DNA of 45,925 nucleotides from CAZIHO01 sp964538875 (GCA_964538875.1 CAZIHO010000011.1:1-45925), one strand, 5' to 3'; shown: positions 16,447 to 24,766, numbered from the stretch's first letter. Numbers and translations are program-made. The notes: a model not told the origin generated them from the sequence alone.

Positions 16447-17646
16447 ATGACGGCAGGAGCGGAGCGCGGCGCTGGGTCCTTGGACCCCTTCACCTTAGCC
16501 CTGGGACTGGCGGCGGGCGCCGGCTGCCTGAGCGTGGGGGGGGTCGGCTGGATAAGTCTGTTGGTGGCGGCGGCGTTGGCGGCGGCGGGGTTGACCCTGG
16601 CGCTCTGGCAGGGCCGCCGGCGGCAAGAGCTGGAGCGGGAATGCGCCGAGACCTTGGCCCAGGACCAGGCCAAGACCGCCCAAATCGAAGCCTATCTCCA
16701 CGAGTTGGAACGGCTGCCGGCGGAAATCATGCCCATCTTGTCCCGGCACATTGATTCCTCCCGGCGTCTCACCGAGGACAGCGTGGTGGGGCTGAGCGGC
16801 GAATTCTCCAGCCTGGTACAGGAAATCGACCAAATGCTGGCGGTTTCCCGGGGTGGTGCCCAGGACCGGGGCGGAGGCTTCGGCGATCTGTTTTCCAAAA
16901 GCCGGGAGGCTCTGGACAGCGTGGTCAAGGCTCTGGCCAGCATTTTGCAACGTCAGGAAGACTTGCTGGGTCAGGTCAAGGCACTGGCAGGGGAGACTAT
17001 GGACCTGGACACCCACGCCACCGGCGTGCAGGCGGTCGCCGAGCAGATCAACGTGTTGGCCCTCAACGCCGCCATCGAGGCGGCCCGCGCCGGCCAGCAT
17101 GGCCGGGGCTTCGCGGTGGTGGCGGATGAGGTGCGTAAACTGGCCGCCACCTCGGCCCAAATCGGCAAGCAAATCAGTGGCAAGATTCAAACCATCACCC
17201 GTTCCACCGGCCAAACCCTGGTGCTGGCGGAACAATCCGCCAAGATGGACGACCAGCTGGTGGGCCGTTCCGAAGCCACCATCGCCGAGGTGCTAGACAG
17301 CTTGCGGGATACGGTGTGCGGGTTGAACGAGGATACGGAAAACCTCCGCCACACCAGCGAAAGGATCAAGAACGAGATCGGTGCCTTGTTGGTACATCTA
17401 CAATTTCAGGACCGGGTCAGTCAGGTGTTGGCCCATGTGCGCGACAGCCTAGAGACCACCGCGACCACCATGAACGAAATCCAGTCCCAATCCTTCCATG
17501 ACCGCCATCGGGATCTGCTGCGGGTCGATGACCTGTTGGAACGCATGAAGAAGGAATACACCACGGATGAGGAACGGGGCCATCATGGCGCGGTGGCAAC
17601 TGCGGAACGCCAATCTGGCGGCGCGTCGGAACTGACATTTTTCTGA
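16447..17646 (+). CDS. Methyl-accepting chemotaxis protein without periplasmic sensor; CheZ-like motif at C-terminus
   Basis: 399 aa chemoreceptor-like signal transducer. Two closely spaced hydrophobic segments (about 14-32 and 34-55) form a membrane hairpin with almost no periplasmic loop. The cytoplasmic signalling tip (EQINVLALNAAIEAARAG, about 199-216, then GFAVVADEVRKLA) contacts CheA/CheW. After the coiled coil comes LQFQDRVSQVLAHV (318-331), resembling the CheZ phosphatase site with Asp322 and Gln326 in a DxxxQ arrangement. Start ATG 16447 has GGGGA eight bases upstream; ATG 16426 is in frame but poorer. It is the first gene of the chemotaxis cluster, 25 bp before cheY. Input could be cytoplasmic or membrane state (inference). 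Confidence 0.85.
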   Translation: MTAGAERGAGSLDPFTLALGLAAGAGCLSVGGVGWISLLVAAALAAAGLTLALWQGRRRQELERECAETLAQDQAKTAQIEAYLHELERLPAEIMPILSRHIDSSRRLTEDSVVGLSGEFSSLVQEIDQMLAVSRGGAQDRGGGFGDLFSKSREALDSVVKALASILQRQEDLLGQVKALAGETMDLDTHATGVQAVAEQINVLALNAAIEAARAGQHGRGFAVVADEVRKLAATSAQIGKQISGKIQTITRSTGQTLVLAEQSAKMDDQLVGRSEATIAEVLDSLRDTVCGLNEDTENLRHTSERIKNEIGALLVHLQFQDRVSQVLAHVRDSLETTATTMNEIQSQSFHDRHRDLLRVDDLLERMKKEYTTDEERGHHGAVATAERQSGGASELTFF

Positions 17647-17671
17647 TTGAGATAAACAGGAGCTATGTCCG

Positions 17672-18040
17672 ATGGGCAAGCTGATCATGGTGGTGGACGA
17701 TTCGCCGTCGCTGCGGCAGGTGGTGGGGATTGCGTTGCGTGGAGCGGGTTATGAGGTATTGGAGGCCTGTGATGGACGTGACGCGCTGGGGAAGTTGAAG
17801 GGTCAGAAGGTTCACCTGATCGTGAGCGACGTGAACATGCCGAACATGGACGGGATTGCGCTGGTGAAGGCGGTGAAGCAACTGCCGAACTACAAATTCA
17901 CGCCGATCATGATGTTGACGACGGAGTCGGAGCAGTCGAAGAAGATGGAAGGGAAGGAAGCGGGAGCGAAGGCCTGGCTGGTCAAGCCGTTCCAACCGCC
18001 GATTTTGCTGGACGCGGTATCCAAGTTGGTATTGCCCTAA
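17672..18040 (+). CDS. cheY: CheY-like single-domain response regulator, copy 1
   Basis: 122-aa receiver with no output domain. It takes phosphate from CheA and would act on the flagellar switch or another partner. Asp9, Asp10, phospho-acceptor Asp53 (VSDVNMPNMDG), Thr83/84 and Lys105 (VKPF) are all present, so it should be active. AGGAG lies nine bases before ATG 17672; an out-of-frame ATG at 17665 is a decoy. Codons favour G endings (Pro CCG, Ala GCG, Thr ACG, Ser TCG), unlike the C-ending codons of neighbours outside the repeat. Lies inside the 2,883-bp repeat and is identical to the copy at 21881. Confidence 0.9.
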   Translation: MGKLIMVVDDSPSLRQVVGIALRGAGYEVLEACDGRDALGKLKGQKVHLIVSDVNMPNMDGIALVKAVKQLPNYKFTPIMMLTTESEQSKKMEGKEAGAKAWLVKPFQPPILLDAVSKLVLP

Positions 18041-18053
18041 ACCGGAGCGGCCG

Positions 18054-18383
18054 ATGAACGAACAAACGGAGGCTGGGAGCGGCGTGTGCCAGGTTCCCAT
18101 TGAAGGAGAACTGAGCATTTACAGCGCGGGGCGGTACTTACCGGACCTGCTGGGTCAACTGGAGCGGAGCCAGGAACTGGAATTAGACCTGGCGGGAGTG
18201 ACCGAGATGGACAGCGCGGGGGTGCAATTACTGCTGGTGCTGAAGCGAGAAGCGGAACTGGCTGGCAAACCCCTGCGGCTGACCCACCACAGCCACGCGG
18301 TTTATGAAGTTTTGGAACTGCTGCGGCTACAAGCCCGCTTTGGCGACCCGGTGGTGATATCCGCCGATTGGAAGACGGCATGA
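18054..18383 (+). CDS. STAS-domain protein (anti-sigma antagonist-like), copy 1
   Basis: 109 aa, one STAS domain. The conserved phosphorylatable serine is Ser54 in TEMDSAGVQLLL. STAS proteins act as phospho-switched partners of kinases or regulators; those in chemotaxis operons are poorly understood, so the partner here is unknown. GGAGCGG precedes the ATG, and its stop overlaps the cheA start (ATGA at 18380-18383), which suggests coupled translation and a matched dose of STAS and CheA. Identical to the copy at 22263. Confidence 0.85.
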   Translation: MNEQTEAGSGVCQVPIEGELSIYSAGRYLPDLLGQLERSQELELDLAGVTEMDSAGVQLLLVLKREAELAGKPLRLTHHSHAVYEVLELLRLQARFGDPVVISADWKTA

Positions 18384-20560
18384 GCTACGACGACGCCAAA
18401 CTGACCTTCTCCCAAGAAGCGGAAGGTCTGCTAGAACAAATGGAACTGGCGTTGCTGGCGCTAGAAGCCAGCCCCGGTGACCCGGAACTACTGAACCAAG
18501 TGTTCCGGGCCATGCACACCATCAAGGGCGCGGCCGGCGTATTTGGGTTTGACCCGGTGGTGTCCTTCACCCACGAAGTAGAGACCCTGCTAGACAAGGT
18601 ACGGGCTGGCAGCCGGGCCCTGGACGCCGGTCTGGTGGCGATCCTGCTGGAATGCCGGGACCACACCCTTGCCCTGGTCAAGGCGGTGCTGGACGCGGCG
18701 GACCCCAAGGACATTGACCCGGCGCTGAAGAGCCGGGGCGCGGAAGTGGTGGCCCGGCTGACCGGCGGCGGCCTGCAACCGGCCCAGGATAGCCAGGCTG
18801 GCCTGGTAGAAAAACTGGGCGGACGGGCCGGTGGCGAAGACAACTGGATCATCATCCTCCGGTTTGGACCGGACGCGCTGCGCAACGGCATCGACCCCCT
18901 GTCCTTCCTGCGCTACCTGGGCAGTTTGGGCGACATTCTCGAAGTCGTCACCCTGACCGAACGGCTACCGCGCGCGGCCCAATTCGACCCCGAACACTGC
19001 TACCTCGACTTTCGCATCTTCTTCCGCAGCGACGCGGACAAAAAAACCATCGAAGCCGTGTTCGAGTTCGCGGAAGACGACTGCGAGATCCGCATCCTGC
19101 CGCCCCATTCCCGGGTAGAACAATACCTGCAGGTACTCGAATCGGTGCCGGAAGACCAAGTCATCCGGCTGGGCGAACTCCTGGTCCAGATTGGCGCCCT
19201 GACCGACAAAGAAATCGACAAGGCGCTCCACCTGCAAGGCCAGGAAGCCCTGACCCAGCCGGCATCGGCCACCCGGCCCCTGGGCCAGATTCTGGTAGAA
19301 CAGGAACTGATCCAGAAACCGGTGGTAGAACAAGCGCTACGCAAACAAGAACAAGCCAAGGAGCGGGCGGCCCAAGAAGCCCAATACATCCGGGTAGACG
19401 CCCAACGGCTAGGCTACCTCATCAACCTAGTGGGCGAGCTGGTCATCAACAGCGCCACCATGCAAGTCATGGTGGAGCGGCACGGTCTGGACGACGTCCA
19501 AGAAGTGGTCGACGGCATCAAACGGCTGGTGGCGGAAATCCGGGACAACGCCCTGCAACTGCGCATGGTCCAGATAGGCGAAACCTTCACCCGCTTCCGG
19601 CGCCTGGTCCGGGACGTCAGCAAAGAACTGGGCAAAGACATCGACCTAGTCATCACCGGCGGCGAGACCGAGCTGGACAAGACCGTGGTGGAAAAGATCG
19701 TCGACCCCCTGACCCACCTGATCCGCAACTCCGTGGACCACGGCATCGAAGCCCCCGAGACCCGGGCGGCACTGGGCAAGCCGGCCAAGGGCACGGTCCA
19801 GCTCAGCGCCTGCCACGACTCTGGGCACATCGTCATCCAGATCAAGGACGACGGAGCGGGACTGGACCCGGTACGGATTCGCGCCAAGGCCGAAGACAAA
19901 GGCATGGTCCGGCCGGACCAAGTGCTGAGCCGGGCAGAAACCTTCCGGCTCATCTTCGAGCCGGGCCTGAGCACCAAAGACCAAGCCAGCAACCTCTCGG
20001 GTCGCGGGGTTGGCATGGACGTGGTGCGGCGGGACATCGAAGGGCTGCGCGGCTCGGTGGAACTGGACAGCGCAGAAGGCCAAGGCACCCAGGTCACCAT
20101 CGTGCTGCCGCTGACGCTGGCCATCATTGACGGCTTCCTGGTGGAATCCAACGGCGAACACTACGTGATTCCGTTGGGCCAGGTAGTGGAATGCGTGGAA
20201 ATCGACAGCGGCCACGAAGGCCACCAGCAATACATGAACCTGCGGGGCGAAGTGCTGCCCTACCTGCGCCTCAAGGAATTTTTCAGCGCCCACGCGGGTC
20301 CGGCCCAGGGCGACCGGGAAAGCCTGGTGGTGGTGCGGTTTGGCCATGAAAAGGCGGGCTTGGTGGTGGACCATCTGCACGGAGAATTACAGACCGTCAT
20401 CAAGCCGTTGGGTCCTCTGTTCGAACAACTCAAGGGGGTAGCGGGAGCGACCATCCTGGGTTCCGGGGACATCGCGCTGATCCTGGACGTGCAGGCCCTG
20501 ACCGGACTGGCCCATGCTCGGGCGGGGTTTGTCAGGGGCCGAGAGAAGTTGTTGTCTTGA
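18380..20560 (+). CDS. cheA: Chemotaxis histidine kinase CheA, copy 1
   Basis: 726 aa. HPt domain with phospho-His46 (MHTIKGAAGVFG). Linker with two 24-residue MshEN-like units (263-286 and 300-323). Dimerisation helices from about 340 (YLINLVGELVIN). Kinase ATPase domain with N box (LIRNSVDHG), G1 (DDGAGLD) and G2 (GRGVGMDVV). C-terminal CheW-like domain. All catalytic motifs are present. It autophosphorylates under receptor control and feeds CheY and CheB. The in-frame TTG at 18368 is less likely than ATG 18380. The last codons lie outside the repeat, ending RGREKLLS, whereas copy 2 ends differently. cheW follows after 56 bp. Confidence 0.95.
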   Translation: MSYDDAKLTFSQEAEGLLEQMELALLALEASPGDPELLNQVFRAMHTIKGAAGVFGFDPVVSFTHEVETLLDKVRAGSRALDAGLVAILLECRDHTLALVKAVLDAADPKDIDPALKSRGAEVVARLTGGGLQPAQDSQAGLVEKLGGRAGGEDNWIIILRFGPDALRNGIDPLSFLRYLGSLGDILEVVTLTERLPRAAQFDPEHCYLDFRIFFRSDADKKTIEAVFEFAEDDCEIRILPPHSRVEQYLQVLESVPEDQVIRLGELLVQIGALTDKEIDKALHLQGQEALTQPASATRPLGQILVEQELIQKPVVEQALRKQEQAKERAAQEAQYIRVDAQRLGYLINLVGELVINSATMQVMVERHGLDDVQEVVDGIKRLVAEIRDNALQLRMVQIGETFTRFRRLVRDVSKELGKDIDLVITGGETELDKTVVEKIVDPLTHLIRNSVDHGIEAPETRAALGKPAKGTVQLSACHDSGHIVIQIKDDGAGLDPVRIRAKAEDKGMVRPDQVLSRAETFRLIFEPGLSTKDQASNLSGRGVGMDVVRRDIEGLRGSVELDSAEGQGTQVTIVLPLTLAIIDGFLVESNGEHYVIPLGQVVECVEIDSGHEGHQQYMNLRGEVLPYLRLKEFFSAHAGPAQGDRESLVVVRFGHEKAGLVVDHLHGELQTVIKPLGPLFEQLKGVAGATILGSGDIALILDVQALTGLAHARAGFVRGREKLLS

Positions 20561-20616
20561 TGCGCAAGGCCGGATTGGTCTGGCCGAACAACGAAATCAT
20601 TGTAGGAGACTGATTG

Positions 20617-21204
20617 ATGAAGCAGATGACGTCTCAGCTAGGGACGACCGGGTCGGCCCTGGCCAACCAGTCCCGCTCCGAAGTCACGGCGGTGCTGGAA
20701 GAGGAGTCCCACCAATTCTTGACTTTCCAAGTTGCCGGGGAGCGCTACGCGGTGGGCATCCTGGACGTGAAGGAAATTATCGAGATCAGCGAAATGACTC
20801 GCATGCCCATGACTCCGGACTTCATCCGGGGCGTCATCAACCTGCGGGGCAACGTGGTGGTGGTGGTGGATTTGGGCGTGCGCCTAGGCAAGGGCCGTTC
20901 CGAACTGGGCAAGCGCAGTTCCATCGTGTTGGTGGAGGTGGCGTCCCACGGCGGCGGTCAGCAACTGATCGGCATGCTGGTGGACGAGGTGCGGGAAATT
21001 CTGGAAATTCCCACCAATCATTTACAACCGCCGCCGGATTTCGGCAGCCAGATTCGCACCGATTTCATCCACGCCATGGGGCGGGTCAATGAAACCTTCA
21101 TGATCCTGTTGGACATCAATCACGTGTTGTCGGTGGATGAGTTGGCCCACATCCAGAATGTGGCCGAGGCGGGCACGGCCGTGGCCGCTGCGCAAGCCGA
21201 CTAA
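20617..21204 (+). CDS. cheW: Chemotaxis coupling protein CheW, copy 1
   Basis: 195 aa. Couples receptors to CheA. The core (FLTFQVAGERYAVGILDVKE, GVINLRGNVVVVVDLG, GMLVDEVREILEI) is typical, with an N-terminal extension of about 35 residues and a short alanine-rich tail. ATG 20617 has AGGAG eight bases upstream; the TTG at 20614 is less likely. It is about 75-80% identical by eye to CheW copy 2 at 27114. It therefore diverged while the adjacent CheA copies are the same. It closes the first transcription unit; a terminator-like hairpin lies about 300 bp downstream. Confidence 0.93.
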   Translation: MKQMTSQLGTTGSALANQSRSEVTAVLEEESHQFLTFQVAGERYAVGILDVKEIIEISEMTRMPMTPDFIRGVINLRGNVVVVVDLGVRLGKGRSELGKRSSIVLVEVASHGGGQQLIGMLVDEVREILEIPTNHLQPPPDFGSQIRTDFIHAMGRVNETFMILLDINHVLSVDELAHIQNVAEAGTAVAAAQAD

Positions 21205-21860
21205 TTGGCTGCTCCAGCTCTGGGCAATCGCCATGGTCGGCGGGCGATTCCCCAGGGCTGGGAGCCGGTATCGACCAGGCCCGGCCCTGGGCCATCCTTC
21301 CCGCGCCTTGCAGCGGACCCGGCGGACCCCAAGGGGTTCCCGGTCATTGCCGTGCCTGTTAGCCGGTGAAGCCGGAAAAAATCCTGATATCTAGGCTCCA
21401 TTTGGCCCGGACCCCCCCTGGGAACCGGGCTGGAACGGGAGCCATGGCCCGATGAGGACCCGGCAGGTCCAATCTCGACTCCTCGACCGGCTTGATTCCG
21501 GTTCGCCGGCTAGGTTTCCGGCGATTTTTTGCTGCGATCCCTCAATTTGTTGCCGTCGGTGCCGCAACACCCCTATAGGTAGCTGGTACGGCTGCGACCA
21601 GGAACTTCGACGGGGTTCCCATCCAAGGTACCGGAATCCACTCCTGCCGCCGGTATAGGCTGGCACGGTCAGGCAAGTCGGCGGCGCGTTGGAGCCGGCA
21701 GGGTTTCGAGCGGGATATTAGCGCCGGCCATCCAGCAGGGCCGGGCTAATCCTGGGCAGGGATGCCCCGGTGCGGCGGCAAGCCGCGCAAGCCGAGGCCG
21801 GGGCTATGGCGGCCTTGGCGTTGCTCGAATAGGGCCGGGAAGGTCTATTCGGGCCAGATC
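21205..21860. other. 656-bp non-coding spacer between the two chemotaxis modules
   Basis: No convincing gene: the open frames here lack family motifs and Shine-Dalgarno sites. It contains a terminator-like hairpin (21503-21530), a short open tail ending in a stop at about 21832 that reads VRRQAAQAEAGAMAALALLE and may be the decayed end of a lost gene, and a 7-bp inverted repeat (CGAATAG 21826-21832 with CTATTCG 21845-21851) ending 10 bp before repeat copy 2 begins. A promoter for the second module should lie here, but I cannot point to one. Confidence 0.6.
21503..21530 (+). terminator. Candidate Rho-independent terminator after cheW copy 1
   Basis: Stem TCGCCGG (21503-21509) with CCGGCGA (21518-21524), loop CTAGGTTT, followed at once by six T. 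Orientation fits the end of the mcp1-cheY-stas-cheA-cheW unit, although it is about 300 bp downstream of the cheW stop. Confidence 0.55.
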
Positions 21861-21880
21861 ATAAACAGGAGCTATGTCCG

Positions 21881-22249
21881 ATGGGCAAGCTGATCATGGT
21901 GGTGGACGATTCGCCGTCGCTGCGGCAGGTGGTGGGGATTGCGTTGCGTGGAGCGGGTTATGAGGTATTGGAGGCCTGTGATGGACGTGACGCGCTGGGG
22001 AAGTTGAAGGGTCAGAAGGTTCACCTGATCGTGAGCGACGTGAACATGCCGAACATGGACGGGATTGCGCTGGTGAAGGCGGTGAAGCAACTGCCGAACT
22101 ACAAATTCACGCCGATCATGATGTTGACGACGGAGTCGGAGCAGTCGAAGAAGATGGAAGGGAAGGAAGCGGGAGCGAAGGCCTGGCTGGTCAAGCCGTT
22201 CCAACCGCCGATTTTGCTGGACGCGGTATCCAAGTTGGTATTGCCCTAA
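21881..22249 (+). CDS. cheY: CheY-like single-domain response regulator, copy 2
   Basis: Same 122-aa protein as the gene at 17672, with Asp9, Asp10, Asp53, Thr83/84 and Lys105 all conserved. The AGGAG site is inside the repeat, so translation initiation should equal that of copy 1. The sequence upstream of the site differs, so transcription may be controlled separately. The identical product cannot discriminate between the two kinases; any functional difference must come from expression or from receptor and CheW partners. Confidence 0.9.
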   Translation: MGKLIMVVDDSPSLRQVVGIALRGAGYEVLEACDGRDALGKLKGQKVHLIVSDVNMPNMDGIALVKAVKQLPNYKFTPIMMLTTESEQSKKMEGKEAGAKAWLVKPFQPPILLDAVSKLVLP

Positions 22250-22262
22250 ACCGGAGCGGCCG

Positions 22263-22592
22263 ATGAACGAACAAACGGAGGCTGGGAGCGGCGTGTGCCA
22301 GGTTCCCATTGAAGGAGAACTGAGCATTTACAGCGCGGGGCGGTACTTACCGGACCTGCTGGGTCAACTGGAGCGGAGCCAGGAACTGGAATTAGACCTG
22401 GCGGGAGTGACCGAGATGGACAGCGCGGGGGTGCAATTACTGCTGGTGCTGAAGCGAGAAGCGGAACTGGCTGGCAAACCCCTGCGGCTGACCCACCACA
22501 GCCACGCGGTTTATGAAGTTTTGGAACTGCTGCGGCTACAAGCCCGCTTTGGCGACCCGGTGGTGATATCCGCCGATTGGAAGACGGCATGA
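22263..22592 (+). CDS. STAS-domain protein, copy 2
   Basis: Same 109-aa protein as at 18054, conserved Ser54 included, 13 bp after cheY and overlapping cheA by ATGA. Two retained copies, always coupled to cheA, suggest the STAS protein is a fixed part of this signalling core (inference). Confidence 0.85.
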   Translation: MNEQTEAGSGVCQVPIEGELSIYSAGRYLPDLLGQLERSQELELDLAGVTEMDSAGVQLLLVLKREAELAGKPLRLTHHSHAVYEVLELLRLQARFGDPVVISADWKTA

Positions 22593-24766
22593 GCTACGAC
22601 GACGCCAAACTGACCTTCTCCCAAGAAGCGGAAGGTCTGCTAGAACAAATGGAACTGGCGTTGCTGGCGCTAGAAGCCAGCCCCGGTGACCCGGAACTAC
22701 TGAACCAAGTGTTCCGGGCCATGCACACCATCAAGGGCGCGGCCGGCGTATTTGGGTTTGACCCGGTGGTGTCCTTCACCCACGAAGTAGAGACCCTGCT
22801 AGACAAGGTACGGGCTGGCAGCCGGGCCCTGGACGCCGGTCTGGTGGCGATCCTGCTGGAATGCCGGGACCACACCCTTGCCCTGGTCAAGGCGGTGCTG
22901 GACGCGGCGGACCCCAAGGACATTGACCCGGCGCTGAAGAGCCGGGGCGCGGAAGTGGTGGCCCGGCTGACCGGCGGCGGCCTGCAACCGGCCCAGGATA
23001 GCCAGGCTGGCCTGGTAGAAAAACTGGGCGGACGGGCCGGTGGCGAAGACAACTGGATCATCATCCTCCGGTTTGGACCGGACGCGCTGCGCAACGGCAT
23101 CGACCCCCTGTCCTTCCTGCGCTACCTGGGCAGTTTGGGCGACATTCTCGAAGTCGTCACCCTGACCGAACGGCTACCGCGCGCGGCCCAATTCGACCCC
23201 GAACACTGCTACCTCGACTTTCGCATCTTCTTCCGCAGCGACGCGGACAAAAAAACCATCGAAGCCGTGTTCGAGTTCGCGGAAGACGACTGCGAGATCC
23301 GCATCCTGCCGCCCCATTCCCGGGTAGAACAATACCTGCAGGTACTCGAATCGGTGCCGGAAGACCAAGTCATCCGGCTGGGCGAACTCCTGGTCCAGAT
23401 TGGCGCCCTGACCGACAAAGAAATCGACAAGGCGCTCCACCTGCAAGGCCAGGAAGCCCTGACCCAGCCGGCATCGGCCACCCGGCCCCTGGGCCAGATT
23501 CTGGTAGAACAGGAACTGATCCAGAAACCGGTGGTAGAACAAGCGCTACGCAAACAAGAACAAGCCAAGGAGCGGGCGGCCCAAGAAGCCCAATACATCC
23601 GGGTAGACGCCCAACGGCTAGGCTACCTCATCAACCTAGTGGGCGAGCTGGTCATCAACAGCGCCACCATGCAAGTCATGGTGGAGCGGCACGGTCTGGA
23701 CGACGTCCAAGAAGTGGTCGACGGCATCAAACGGCTGGTGGCGGAAATCCGGGACAACGCCCTGCAACTGCGCATGGTCCAGATAGGCGAAACCTTCACC
23801 CGCTTCCGGCGCCTGGTCCGGGACGTCAGCAAAGAACTGGGCAAAGACATCGACCTAGTCATCACCGGCGGCGAGACCGAGCTGGACAAGACCGTGGTGG
23901 AAAAGATCGTCGACCCCCTGACCCACCTGATCCGCAACTCCGTGGACCACGGCATCGAAGCCCCCGAGACCCGGGCGGCACTGGGCAAGCCGGCCAAGGG
24001 CACGGTCCAGCTCAGCGCCTGCCACGACTCTGGGCACATCGTCATCCAGATCAAGGACGACGGAGCGGGACTGGACCCGGTACGGATTCGCGCCAAGGCC
24101 GAAGACAAAGGCATGGTCCGGCCGGACCAAGTGCTGAGCCGGGCAGAAACCTTCCGGCTCATCTTCGAGCCGGGCCTGAGCACCAAAGACCAAGCCAGCA
24201 ACCTCTCGGGTCGCGGGGTTGGCATGGACGTGGTGCGGCGGGACATCGAAGGGCTGCGCGGCTCGGTGGAACTGGACAGCGCAGAAGGCCAAGGCACCCA
24301 GGTCACCATCGTGCTGCCGCTGACGCTGGCCATCATTGACGGCTTCCTGGTGGAATCCAACGGCGAACACTACGTGATTCCGTTGGGCCAGGTAGTGGAA
24401 TGCGTGGAAATCGACAGCGGCCACGAAGGCCACCAGCAATACATGAACCTGCGGGGCGAAGTGCTGCCCTACCTGCGCCTCAAGGAATTTTTCAGCGCCC
24501 ACGCGGGTCCGGCCCAGGGCGACCGGGAAAGCCTGGTGGTGGTGCGGTTTGGCCATGAAAAGGCGGGCTTGGTGGTGGACCATCTGCACGGAGAATTACA
24601 GACCGTCATCAAGCCGTTGGGTCCTCTGTTCGAACAACTCAAGGGGGTAGCGGGAGCGACCATCCTGGGTTCCGGGGACATCGCGCTGATCCTGGACGTG
24701 CAGGCCCTGACCGGACTGGCCCATGCTCGGGCGGGGTTTGTCAAAAGGGGCGAATTCCATGCTTAA
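22589..24766 (+). CDS. cheA: Chemotaxis histidine kinase CheA, copy 2
   Basis: 725 aa, the same as copy 1 apart from the C-terminus, which here reads KRGEFHA. HPt His46, the MshEN-like linker units, the kinase boxes and the CheW-like domain are unchanged. The last 8 bp overlap the start of the downstream receptor gene (ATG at 24759), a native-looking coupled junction. This may mark copy 2 as the ancestral arrangement and copy 1 as the one converted or duplicated (inference). The C-terminal difference lies after the CheW-like domain and probably does not alter kinase activity. Confidence 0.95.
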   Translation: MSYDDAKLTFSQEAEGLLEQMELALLALEASPGDPELLNQVFRAMHTIKGAAGVFGFDPVVSFTHEVETLLDKVRAGSRALDAGLVAILLECRDHTLALVKAVLDAADPKDIDPALKSRGAEVVARLTGGGLQPAQDSQAGLVEKLGGRAGGEDNWIIILRFGPDALRNGIDPLSFLRYLGSLGDILEVVTLTERLPRAAQFDPEHCYLDFRIFFRSDADKKTIEAVFEFAEDDCEIRILPPHSRVEQYLQVLESVPEDQVIRLGELLVQIGALTDKEIDKALHLQGQEALTQPASATRPLGQILVEQELIQKPVVEQALRKQEQAKERAAQEAQYIRVDAQRLGYLINLVGELVINSATMQVMVERHGLDDVQEVVDGIKRLVAEIRDNALQLRMVQIGETFTRFRRLVRDVSKELGKDIDLVITGGETELDKTVVEKIVDPLTHLIRNSVDHGIEAPETRAALGKPAKGTVQLSACHDSGHIVIQIKDDGAGLDPVRIRAKAEDKGMVRPDQVLSRAETFRLIFEPGLSTKDQASNLSGRGVGMDVVRRDIEGLRGSVELDSAEGQGTQVTIVLPLTLAIIDGFLVESNGEHYVIPLGQVVECVEIDSGHEGHQQYMNLRGEVLPYLRLKEFFSAHAGPAQGDRESLVVVRFGHEKAGLVVDHLHGELQTVIKPLGPLFEQLKGVAGATILGSGDIALILDVQALTGLAHARAGFVKRGEFHA

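Larger units (their letters stand above)
17652..20534 (+). repeat. Direct repeat copy 1 (cheY-stas-cheA), 2,883 bp
   Basis: From ATAAACAGG at 17652 to the last codons of cheA this stretch matches 21861-24743 at a constant offset of 4,209 bp. All stretches I compared agree, and translations in all frames, including antisense frames, are the same, so the repeat appears 100% identical. Base 17651 (G versus C) and base 20535 (G versus A) mark the edges. The copies are separated by 1,326 bp. Confidence 0.95.
21861..24743 (+). repeat. Direct repeat copy 2 (cheY-stas-cheA), 2,883 bp
   Basis: Second copy of the block at 17652-20534, offset 4,209 bp. The left edge lies 20 bp before the cheY start, so it includes that gene's ribosome binding site. 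The right edge lies 23 bp before the cheA stop. Edges inside coding and leader DNA, not at gene ends, argue for recombination between copies rather than insertion of a mobile element; no insertion sequence or target duplication is visible. Confidence 0.95.

Noticed and set aside
19414..20380. Long minus-strand frames over cheA (also at 23623-24589)
   Set aside because: Ser/Arg/Thr- or His-rich antisense shadows repeated exactly because the underlying cheA is repeated; not genes.
21391..21666. Open frames in the inter-module spacer
   Set aside because: Cys/Arg-rich or Gly/Ser-rich sequences with no motif or start signal; one overlaps the terminator-like hairpin.
17652..24743. Transposon or integron carrying the duplicated che block
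   Set aside because: No transposase, terminal inverted repeats or target-site duplication at the repeat edges, which fall inside leader and coding DNA.
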